Below, in pieces: positions 1 through 5,698 of a stretch of DNA of 6,610 nt (position 1 is the first letter of the stretch; each line of letters starts with the position of its first letter). Under the pieces are notes generated by a model. That model worked only from the letters and a program-made list of their open reading frames with translations, had not been told where the DNA came from and searched no databases. The stretch is from Chlamydiia bacterium (lineage in GTDB: Bacteria > Chlamydiota > Chlamydiia > Chlamydiales > FEN-1388): assembly GCA_023269335.1 (NCBI GenBank), contig JAHFTM010000105.1, forward strand, positions 1 through 6,610, given 5' to 3'. A program made the translations under genes and the position numbers.

Positions 1-2
1 CT

Positions 3-248
3 AAACATTCTCAGCAAGAAAATAGCCCTCAAGATCCGCGCTTAGAGATACTCCCCTCACTTGAAAAAAAAGTAAAAGTTGAAAAAAAACCGTTAGTAAT
101 TCAGCAAACAGTAGTTACACCTGAAATTGTAGCTGAGACAGCGGGTCCAACGTCTCCTCAAAGCGACTTACACAAAAAAAGCCGCTATGATACACTGATA
201 CAGCTCGCATGCGTAGAACTTGAAGCGAGTGTACAAAAAAACAGATAG
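3..248 (+). CDS. dnaX: C-terminal end of DNA polymerase III subunit gamma/tau (DnaX-like), partial
   Basis: An open frame enters from the left window edge and stops at TAG 246-248, giving 81 visible residues. They are hydrophilic, Lys/Glu/Pro-rich and low in complexity, followed by a short amphipathic ending with the pattern RYDTLIQLACVELEASVQ. The ATPase domains would lie outside the window. The call rests mainly on position: dnaX directly followed by ybaB is a widespread bacterial arrangement, and I recall the same order in Chlamydia. The linker-like composition followed by a short helix fits a tau-type tail, which binds other replisome subunits. No catalytic motif is visible, so another protein with a charged tail cannot be excluded. 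The gap to ybaB is 26 bases, consistent with co-transcription. Confidence 0.6.
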   Translation, partial: KHSQQENSPQDPRLEILPSLEKKVKVEKKPLVIQQTVVTPEIVAETAGPTSPQSDLHKKSRYDTLIQLACVELEASVQKNR

Positions 249-261
249 AACGTAAAAAGGC

Positions 262-268
262 AAAAAGG
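262..268 (+). promoter_or_regulatory. Ribosome binding site of ybaB
   Basis: AAAAAGG lies 6 bases before the ATG at 275 and is the only purine-rich GG-containing element at a suitable distance. It supports the chosen start. Confidence 0.6.
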
Positions 269-274
269 TAACTC

Positions 275-601
275 ATGGGATCTGGATTTCTCAAAAAGAA
301 AAAACAAGCAAAAATGATGCAGGCGCAATTCAGCCATATGCAAGAAGAACTTTCACAAAAGCTAGAACAGCTTGAAGTGACAGGAACAAGTGGTGCGGGC
401 TTGGTTGAGATCACCCTCAACGGCTCAAATGAGATGAAACAGATTCGCATCAAGCCAGAGTGCGTGCATCCAGAAGATGTCGATGGCTTACAGGCACTGA
501 TAAAGGCAGCTTACAAAGATGCCTGCGAAAAGTTGAAAGAGCAGTCTGACCCGCAAGTTTTCGCTGGCATGCCAGATCTTTCTTCAATGCTCAATTTCTA
601 A
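275..601 (+). CDS. ybaB: YbaB/EbfC family nucleoid-associated DNA-binding protein
   Basis: This encodes 108 residues, the usual size for the family. YbaB/EbfC proteins are small dimers that bind DNA and are often encoded beside dnaX and recR. The N-terminus is basic (GSGFLKKKKQAKMMQAQ) and leads into a helix of about residues 12-35 rich in Gln, Glu and Lys. A central beta region with the family pattern GAGLVEITLNG follows near residues 40-50, then IRIKPEC and a PEDVDGLQALIKAAY helix. The end is a GMPDLSSML-type tail that resembles the Gly/Met-rich ends of the family. The MGSG-KKKK start is, from memory, typical of chlamydial members. The start ATG is preceded by AAAAAGG (262-268) with a spacing of 6 bases. 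Its last 18 bases overlap the end of the convergent YkgJ-type gene. Confidence 0.93.
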   Translation: MGSGFLKKKKQAKMMQAQFSHMQEELSQKLEQLEVTGTSGAGLVEITLNGSNEMKQIRIKPECVHPEDVDGLQALIKAAYKDACEKLKEQSDPQVFAGMPDLSSMLNF

Positions 602-1036
602 GGCGCGCTCGATCTCATCTAAAGGGATGTTTGGAGCCTCTTGATTGATGCCCTCGCAGAATTGCGAAGCCTGCTCCCACGCCTCTTTAGATGCCAAATT
701 TTTCTGCCAAAAAGGAAATGTTTTACACTGACTTGGGCGAACAGCATAAATGGAGCATTTCTTATCTTTTAAAAAGATACAGTCAAAGTTTTCAGTCGTT
801 TCAAGAAGTGACCAGTTTCCCTATACTTTTCGCAAATAGCGTTGAACAAAATCATTGATTGGCAAGTTGAGCTGTTTGGCAATAGTCTGGATTTCATCTA
901 AGGTCACCCAGGTATAACCTGGCCTGCCTGTGCAACACTTGCCGCACTGTGTACAGCCAAATTGTACGCCGTCTTTATACCATTTTTCACTACAGTTCGT
1001 AGCCTTCACTACGGCAAGAGAATCCTGTTCTACCAC
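584..1036 (-). pseudogene. YkgJ-type cysteine-cluster (putative Zn/Fe-binding) protein, interrupted by an in-frame TAG
   Basis: Read from GTG 1036, the frame gives CTQCGKCC at residues 28-35, then a helical stretch, and reaches TAG (821-823) at codon 72 right after RYLRKV. The same frame continues beyond the stop for 78 codons, to TGA at 584-586. That part carries the rest of the family signature: DCIF (Cys86), KKC (Cys94), VRPSQC (Cys104), a TFPFW segment and FCEGI (Cys127). YkgJ/UPF0153 proteins use this Cys-rich pattern to bind a metal, but their cellular role is poorly defined. Every expected cysteine is present and no frameshift is needed, so the lesion is one codon. There is no in-frame ATG: the upstream stop at about 1104-1106 leaves only GTG/TTG-type starts, and none has a good Shine-Dalgarno sequence. 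Possible explanations are a young pseudogene, a sequencing error, or amber readthrough. Family assignment is firm; functional status is not. Confidence 0.8.
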
Positions 1037-1134
1037 TTTACTACCACCAAATTTTCCATCTATTATGGCGACAAAACCACTTACCGTAAATAAAAAAGTT
1101 TATAAAATAATAAAAGTATTTACTCTAGCAGTCC

Positions 1135-1166
1135 AAATCAAAATTAACTCGAACAATTTTTGATTT
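1135..1166. terminator. AT-rich inverted repeat downstream of the membrane-protein gene, possible weak terminator
   Basis: AAATCAAAA (1135-1143) and TTTTGATTT (1158-1166) form a perfect 9-bp inverted repeat around a 14-base loop. It lies 27 bases past the stop of the minus-strand gene that ends at 1194. The stem has only one G:C pair and no clear U-run follows on the minus strand, so its use as an intrinsic terminator is doubtful. The rest of 1037-1193 shows nothing recognisable. Confidence 0.3.
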
Positions 1167-1193
1167 TAAATACTAGCATCAACTTAACTAAAT

Positions 1194-2942
1194 CTACTGA
1201 ACTTTTGGCTTAAAGATACTAAATACGATGATGGCCATCAGATCCATACGAGCAAAATTTCGTGTGATCTCACCACGCACCTTTTTTAAAAGTAACCTGC
1301 GCTCACTTATCTGCACGACAGATCGCTCCTCTATTTCTGCGATATCCTCTTCTTCATCAATTGCAAAAAGTGGTGCTTCAACAAAAGCGCCAAAGAGCAA
1401 TGCTTGAAAAACAAAGAAGATTCTTGCATTGGTCACTGTATGAGCTATAGCACCGGCTCGCGCATTGCTCAATGCCCAGTTGAGCTGCTCTGACATAATC
1501 AGTGGTGACCTATGAAAAAGAAAATGGCCTGTTTTTCTCCATGATGAGCCTTGGCATTTGTGTTTAGAAAAGACAAAACGCGAGATGTAGTAAAAAGCTG
1601 GAGTCACAAGAAAAAACACCTCAAGCCCTACTGTGTCGGGAGTGCCTTTGAGTAGGAAATAAATCCCTGATCCAATAAACGCAGATGTCGCTAACGCATG
1701 GGTGAAAAATGACCTGCCATCACAACCCGGCCTTGGTAGAACTCTCTGAGAAGTACCTACTGAAGCTTTTTCAACGTCACCATTTCCATCATTTTCTAAA
1801 AGCGCTGTACGCTTAGCACTCAATTTATCTTCGAGTGCATCAATCCGCATCATTCTTGACATGTTCTGTCCCATGAAATAGCCTATGGGGGCGACGAAAC
1901 CAAAAGCTTGAACATTTGTTGGCAACACCTGATGGGCATACAGACAAAATCCAATGCTTACTCCTTCAATTTTTGAAAGGAGAGACTGGATCGTTGCACA
2001 ACAAGGATTCCCTTTATTAGCTTCTAGTTTTCGCTCAACTGCATAGCCTAAAAGAGCACACAATCCTTTTAATCCATATTCAGCAAAAGCAATTGAAAAA
2101 GATAACGCTCTACTTGCATTTGCCAGGTTGTAGCTATACATACTCGTTAAACCACCAATAAAAAGAGTAGCACTTGCTACCCCTACAAGGAGCGGCACTA
2201 TTTTTTTGAAAACTGCTACTGACTTAGTACAACAGCTCTCCTGATTCACTTTTACCCCATTCGATGGAGTTAATGATACCGCTACAGGCTCTGATCCAAT
2301 CTGGAGTAAAGGAAAATTTTTCAAATCATCAGCCTGCTCTATTTTTAGGCGAACAAGCATGCCTGCAAGCACACAATTGAAATTTCGTGCCCAGATCTCT
2401 TTGCCAAAATAACCTGCTGTCATCATTGCAGCAAGCGAAGTATGTTGCTGGAAACGTCTGATAACAGTTGTGACTTTTTTATGTTCAGACTGCAGCTCAT
2501 CACTGCCTTTTGAAAACAACGTCTGACCAAAGAACCCCACCGCAAGGCCACTGACAAGAGCAGCTACTGGATACACTTGAAAAACTGTGGCGGAAACCCC
2601 TAAGCTTATTCCAGAAGCGATCGTCCCCCACCCTGAAGCCTGCTTAAATGGCCAAGTTATAACTTTCAAAAATTTATTTAAACAGGGCTCTGCGGAATCT
2701 TGAGGAACTGCAGCAAATTGATAAGCTACCCCGGCTACTTTCTGAGCCTGCTGAGCTGTTTTTCGACAACAAATATAGTTGGTAAATCGAGTCCAGCAAG
2801 AAGGTGGTGTTGGTGTAGGACTAGCATTGCTATACAAGGACGCAGCGTATGCTCGCCCTACAAAGTCCGAATCAATACCTGCCCTTAATTCGACTAAGCT
2901 AGCATTTGTAACTGGCTCTGGAATTTTGCCTTCTAGGCTCAT
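1194..2942 (-). CDS. Large multi-pass membrane protein of unknown function with repeated hydrophobic hairpins (Inc-like architecture)
   Basis: I do not recognise this 582-residue protein. The frame is open from a TTG at 2996, but ATG 2942 is preferred because GAGAGGG lies 3 bases upstream. The first 100 residues are soluble-looking, with a Thr/Pro-rich PTPTPP stretch and a CC pair at 58-59. Hydrophobic hairpins then occur at roughly 105-142, 246-304, 327-360 and 422-467, with another hydrophobic segment at about 518-537. An acidic run (DEEEDIAEIEE) follows that segment, and the end is hydrophobic and basic. Each hairpin is preceded by a cysteine or CC (87, 237-238, 314-315, 417), and hairpins 1 and 3 share residues, suggesting internal duplication. 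Paired hydrophobic segments with short turns are the hallmark of chlamydial inclusion membrane (Inc) proteins, so a host-directed membrane protein is conceivable, but this is inference. No transporter or enzyme motif is visible. It is flanked by a convergent-side gap and a divergent secreted-protein gene, so it is probably monocistronic. Confidence 0.75.
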   Translation of the reverse strand: MSLEGKIPEPVTNASLVELRAGIDSDFVGRAYAASLYSNASPTPTPPSCWTRFTNYICCRKTAQQAQKVAGVAYQFAAVPQDSAEPCLNKFLKVITWPFKQASGWGTIASGISLGVSATVFQVYPVAALVSGLAVGFFGQTLFSKGSDELQSEHKKVTTVIRRFQQHTSLAAMMTAGYFGKEIWARNFNCVLAGMLVRLKIEQADDLKNFPLLQIGSEPVAVSLTPSNGVKVNQESCCTKSVAVFKKIVPLLVGVASATLFIGGLTSMYSYNLANASRALSFSIAFAEYGLKGLCALLGYAVERKLEANKGNPCCATIQSLLSKIEGVSIGFCLYAHQVLPTNVQAFGFVAPIGYFMGQNMSRMMRIDALEDKLSAKRTALLENDGNGDVEKASVGTSQRVLPRPGCDGRSFFTHALATSAFIGSGIYFLLKGTPDTVGLEVFFLVTPAFYYISRFVFSKHKCQGSSWRKTGHFLFHRSPLIMSEQLNWALSNARAGAIAHTVTNARIFFVFQALLFGAFVEAPLFAIDEEEDIAEIEERSVVQISERRLLLKKVRGEITRNFARMDLMAIIVFSIFKPKVQ

Positions 2943-2945
2943 AAT

Positions 2946-2952
2946 CCCTCTC
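2946..2952 (-). promoter_or_regulatory. Ribosome binding site deciding the start of the membrane-protein gene
   Basis: On the minus strand GAGAGGG precedes ATG 2942 by 3 bases. The alternative starts, TTG 2996 and ATG 2954, have only AT-rich sequence before them, so the start at 2942 is chosen although the spacing is a little short. Confidence 0.55.
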
Positions 2953-3027
2953 ATAAAATTTGAGTTTTTTACTAAAAATCTACGGTTATAGTTCAAAATA
3001 TATTTTCCAGCGACTAAATTAATTATT

Positions 3028-3057
3028 TTTACAAAATTGTATCGCTATTTGTAGCAT
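3028..3057 (+). promoter_or_regulatory. Candidate sigma-70-like promoter for the secreted-protein gene
   Basis: TTTACA (3028-3033) and TAGCAT (3052-3057) are separated by 18 bases. A second, weaker pair is TTTACA (3098-3103) and TACTTT (3121-3126) with a 17-base spacer. The first would start a transcript near 3065 and leave about 140 bases of leader containing the stem-loop at 3124-3173. In AT-rich DNA such matches arise easily by chance. Confidence 0.25.
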
Positions 3058-3123
3058 CTCAAAAAATCATGGAGATAAGACTACATCAGAAAATAAATTT
3101 ACAATTATCAATCTTTTCTGTAC

Positions 3124-3173
3124 TTTGCCTCTAGAAAAAGCAACTTCAGGATATGTCCTGAGGCTTTGGCAAA
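3124..3173 (+). promoter_or_regulatory. Long bulged stem-loop in the leader of the secreted-protein gene
   Basis: Three nested complementary blocks build one structure. TTTGCC (3124-3129) pairs with GGCAAA (3168-3173), AAAG (3137-3140) with CTTT (3164-3167), and CTTCAGGA (3144-3151) with TCCTGAGG (3156-3163, one G:U) around a TATG loop. The left arm has bulges of 7 and 3 bases, while the right arm is continuous. The structure ends 23 bases before the ribosome binding site at 3197. No U-run follows on either strand, so it does not look like an intrinsic terminator. A 5' UTR element or a protein-binding operator is possible; I match it to no known riboswitch. Confidence 0.5.
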
Positions 3174-3196
3174 ACTTGTGAACATTTATGAAAAAA

Positions 3197-3201
3197 AGAG
3201 G
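3197..3201 (+). promoter_or_regulatory. Ribosome binding site of the small secreted-protein gene
   Basis: AGAGG stands 5 bases before ATG 3207. An ATG at 3188 is out of frame with the gene and overlaps this site, so it is not the start. Confidence 0.6.
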
Positions 3202-3206
3202 TCGTA

Positions 3207-3701
3207 ATGAAAAAAATGAAACTTGCATCGTTTTTTGTTTTTCTTGGAATTTGTATTTGTGCACTCTCTCCAGCCACTCTTACTGCAAAAATTTCTGACA
3301 AAAAATTCATTGCTAAAGATAGCGATAAAACAACGCTGACCGTCTATTACACCCCACGACCGGCAGTAAGTGGAGGAACTGGTAAATGGCAACTTATTAT
3401 TATAGGACCCAATGGCAAAAAATATAAAGGCCATCACATCGATATGGTCACACCGCCAGACAAGCCGCGTACATTCAAAATTCACAATGCAAAACAAGGC
3501 ACTTACACCATTATGGTTTATGTTCTGAAAAGAACTAATAACACACCGGTTGATATCACTTCGCTTGCCACACAACTGCTCATTGAACCGCACAATGGAA
3601 AAGACAATTTCGCTATCCCGGTTATTGATTTTTCTGGCAACAGGCAGTCCACGATAGCTAATGATACAGCGCAGGCCTTTTACACGCTCATGAAGCCTTA
3701 A
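3207..3701 (+). CDS. Small exported protein with a Sec signal peptide, predicted beta-sandwich, unknown function
   Basis: This encodes 164 residues and I do not recognise the family. Residues 1-27 form a clear Sec-type signal peptide: a basic start (MKKMK), a hydrophobic core (about LASFFVFLGICICALS) and a small-residue end, with likely cleavage after Ala27. Cys16 and Cys18 sit inside the hydrophobic core and are not in a lipobox. The mature part has alternating beta-strand patterns: TTLTVYYTPR, WQLIIIGPNG, RTFKIHNAKQGTYTIMVYV and TQLLIEP. The string of about 'F-x-I-x-N-A-x-x-G-T-Y-T-I' recalls bacterial Ig-like or pre-peptidase C-terminal (PPC) domains, which bind or stabilise rather than catalyse; this is a fold guess only. 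No cysteines remain in the mature protein. Export to the periplasm or beyond is well supported. It ends tail to tail against the HIT gene. Confidence 0.8.
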   Translation: MKKMKLASFFVFLGICICALSPATLTAKISDKKFIAKDSDKTTLTVYYTPRPAVSGGTGKWQLIIIGPNGKKYKGHHIDMVTPPDKPRTFKIHNAKQGTYTIMVYVLKRTNNTPVDITSLATQLLIEPHNGKDNFAIPVIDFSGNRQSTIANDTAQAFYTLMKP

Positions 3702-4192
3702 TTAGTTTTTTCAAAATAGGGACGCAGGCGCAAGACTACTTCTTGCGTCTCCTCTTTCCTTAGCTTTTTTGGCAGCGGGTCAAAGATCTTTAAAAAAATT
3801 CCCGGCAGGGAACTGTGTGACGGTGTTGGAAGCAGATGAAAATGTACATGCAAGACAGATTGACCTGCAAAAGGTCCATTTTTTTCTAACATAATGTACT
3901 GATCGGTATTGTAGGCCTGTTGAAATACCTGAACTATTCGCGGTACTATATTGTGTAGATCGCTCCATTCCTCTTGGGTCATCTCTTGCGCCATGACTAC
4001 ATGCCTCTTGGGTACTGCAAGAAGATGGCCAGCAATCCGCGGCGCATGGTCTACAAGCACTCTAAAAAAAGCATCTTCGTATACTATTTGATTTTCAATG
4101 ACAGCAGGATCGCAAAAAGGACAGCCCGCCAAAATGGTACTGCACATACTAAGCGCTGAAAAAAATACAATTGTTACAATTGTTCGTGCCAT
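3698..4192 (-). CDS. HIT-family (histidine triad) protein with a lipoprotein signal peptide
   Basis: HIT proteins are nucleotide hydrolases or transferases that cleave nucleoside phosphoramidates and related compounds. This 164-residue member shows CPFC (24-27), the strand and loop with GHLLAVPKRH (His64), NGPFAGQSV (105-113) and the triad HVHFH, with His115, His117 and His119; His117 is the expected nucleophile. The usual Arg after the triad is absent (LLPT instead of PR). Unusually, it begins with ARTIVTIVFFSALSMCSTI leading into a perfect lipobox, LAGC (21-24), so it is predicted to be lipidated at Cys24 and carried outside the cytoplasm. The frame is open upstream to ATG 4255, but that start would overlap the preceding gene and bury the signal peptide, so ATG 4192 is chosen despite a weak, A-rich ribosome site. 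It starts 13 bases after the upstream gene's stop, so co-translation or shared transcription is likely. Confidence 0.9.
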   Translation of the reverse strand: MARTIVTIVFFSALSMCSTILAGCPFCDPAVIENQIVYEDAFFRVLVDHAPRIAGHLLAVPKRHVVMAQEMTQEEWSDLHNIVPRIVQVFQQAYNTDQYIMLEKNGPFAGQSVLHVHFHLLPTPSHSSLPGIFLKIFDPLPKKLRKEETQEVVLRLRPYFEKTN

Positions 4193-4205
4193 ATTTTTTC
4201 TTTTT

Positions 4206-5618
4206 TTAACAACGACATTCAGGCGGTATATCAAATCGTACACGTTGAATTTCATCCGCGGTAGCCTTCAGTCCTTCTAAACGCTTTGTTTCTTGATTAC
4301 GCCAGTTGAAGATATAATCACGAGTATCTTTACCAAGAGTGTTGGGGTGGTTGAGATTTGACTTTGCAGGATTAAAAAGATCCCAAATATTTGCGATGTG
4401 TGGTTGCACAGTGGTATTGGTAAGGCAAACTTCATGATCAACAAGGCTGGCGCCAAGCAAGAGTTGTAAAAAATTAAAAAAGATTCCGACAACAGCATTC
4501 ACAACCTTCTGTATACTTTCCGGCACATACCAGGACAGGGCATCTATACCTTGTTGCACAGCTTTTGGAAAGATGAAACGCCAGACAGCTTTTGCTGTCG
4601 GCAATCTGATGTGAGCTATCTTTGCAATTTTCGCAGCATACAGTGTACAGTTACCATGAAAAAGCTGGAACGTTTCTGCATCACGTCTTTTATCTTCTTC
4701 GATTTGTCGTTTCATCTGTAAAAATTCATCTTTAGTAATGGCGATAGGGATTTTGAAGTGATCCATAGGCCAAAATTCACTGACATCCGGCTGCATCAAA
4801 TAGCCTTTTTTGATACGTAGCGGAAAGTTGTAATTGTCTTTCAAACCTTGTTTACCAGGCCTATACAAGCCTACGCTATAAATATCACCTTCCGCTGTTT
4901 TCAACCGAATCCAAGAATGGTCACCAGTTTTATTTGGATTGTCAGAGCAGCAAGCACAAAACTCGAAAATATATTGATGATTCCAAGCAGCAGGATTTCC
5001 TTTTCTATAGGGCTTCAGCTCTTTCCAGGCATACATATTTTCATTCTGCAGACCTTCTGGTCCATAAAGCCAGCCCTGATACGGTTTAGCAACAGATGCT
5101 TGGGCGATGCTATTTATTGCTTGCGACCATGGTGTATAGCAACCATTTGCCAAAATTTGAATCTCACCAGTCATGTAATTTACTTTGAGGCTATGATCAT
5201 ATTCAAATAAATATCTTTCTAAGGGTGGATTTACAGCAAATCTGGAAAATCCATTATTCACTGGTAGATCCAAGCATCTGGCATCTAAGCCAAGCTTAAA
5301 AGCCAAAAGCTCTTTTTGAAGCTCGTCGATGCGCGGATCATTTCTGTGCTTTTCCTGCTTTAAAAAAAGACGAGCACAGGCTACCTTCTCATCGGCTAGT
5401 GCCGCTTTGACCGAAAAAGCTCGCGGCGCCTCTTGTAAGCTCTTTGCCAGCACTTCAGCAATTATAGCCACGCTTTCATGATAAAAGGCTGGATTGATTC
5501 TATGATATAACCAACTGAAGAAGCTCTGCTGTTCAACTGTCGGCCCATTATTTTCAACCACAGAAAAGCTAACGTTATTTTGTAGTGCAACATGCATATC
5601 ATGAACATACGATGCCAT
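4206..5618 (-). CDS. Uncharacterised 470-residue protein with possible permuted papain-like His/Cys site and a hydrophobic segment
   Basis: I do not recognise the family by name. The N-terminal 110 residues look helical and soluble. A region of about 125-300 has mixed strands and holds the motif GDHSWIRL (His234), followed by D-I-Y-S-V-G-L-Y. Later comes FHGNCTLYAAKIAK (Cys324) at the start of a helix. A His in a strand before a Cys at a helix start, with a preceding Asn, matches the order seen in circularly permuted papain-like folds, including permuted NlpC/P60 proteins, so a thiol peptidase, amidase or acyltransferase is possible. A cysteine cluster CACC (221-224) lies just before the His. 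Residues about 369-393 are hydrophobic and could form a hairpin or membrane anchor; there is no signal peptide. The start ATG 5618 has AGGGA 5 bases upstream. It sits between the GH5 and HIT genes on the same strand. Confidence 0.75.
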   Translation of the reverse strand: MASYVHDMHVALQNNVSFSVVENNGPTVEQQSFFSWLYHRINPAFYHESVAIIAEVLAKSLQEAPRAFSVKAALADEKVACARLFLKQEKHRNDPRIDELQKELLAFKLGLDARCLDLPVNNGFSRFAVNPPLERYLFEYDHSLKVNYMTGEIQILANGCYTPWSQAINSIAQASVAKPYQGWLYGPEGLQNENMYAWKELKPYRKGNPAAWNHQYIFEFCACCSDNPNKTGDHSWIRLKTAEGDIYSVGLYRPGKQGLKDNYNFPLRIKKGYLMQPDVSEFWPMDHFKIPIAITKDEFLQMKRQIEEDKRRDAETFQLFHGNCTLYAAKIAKIAHIRLPTAKAVWRFIFPKAVQQGIDALSWYVPESIQKVVNAVVGIFFNFLQLLLGASLVDHEVCLTNTTVQPHIANIWDLFNPAKSNLNHPNTLGKDTRDYIFNWRNQETKRLEGLKATADEIQRVRFDIPPECRC

Positions 5619-5623
5619 AGGAG

Positions 5624-5628
5624 TCCCT
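5624..5628 (-). promoter_or_regulatory. Ribosome binding site of the 470-residue protein gene
   Basis: Minus-strand AGGGA, within AAAGGGA, stands 5 bases before ATG 5618 and supports that start. Confidence 0.6.
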
Positions 5629-5633
5629 TTCCA

Positions 5634-5661
5634 TTCGATTTTTATCGAAAAGCGAAAAATC
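5634..5661. repeat. Two overlapping inverted repeats upstream of the 470-residue protein gene
   Basis: TTCGAT (5634-5639) and ATCGAA (5644-5649) form a perfect 6-bp stem with a 4-base loop. GATTTTT (5637-5643) can instead pair with AAAAATC (5655-5661). The two are mutually exclusive and lie in the 80-base gap after the GH5 gene, just ahead of the ribosome site of the next gene. No U-run follows on the minus strand, so a terminator is not supported. Confidence 0.35.
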
Positions 5662-5698
5662 TATAGTAAATGATTTTAATTTCCAAGTAGAACGGCAG

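Noticed and set aside
115..453. Minus-strand open frame of 112 codons
   Set aside because: It is antisense to the DnaX-like end and ybaB. The Cys/Phe-rich product is typical of the reverse of Lys/Glu-rich coding sequence.
930..1163. Plus-strand open frame of 77 codons
   Set aside because: It lies opposite the cysteine-cluster gene, whose family signature is clear. Its product looks like an antisense shadow, with no ribosome site.
3124..3173. Stem-loop read as an intrinsic terminator
   Set aside because: No U-run follows the stem on either strand, and it lies directly upstream of a gene rather than behind one.
3186..3593. Minus-strand open frame of 135 codons
   Set aside because: It covers the secreted-protein gene on the other strand. 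That gene has a signal peptide and a good ribosome site, while this frame has no recognisable pattern.
4193..4255. N-terminal extension of the HIT protein to ATG 4255
   Set aside because: It would overlap the upstream gene by about 50 bases and place 21 charged residues before a clear lipoprotein signal peptide.
4848..5210. Plus-strand open frame of 120 codons
   Set aside because: It is antisense to the 470-residue protein gene, shows no domain pattern and has no supporting start signals.
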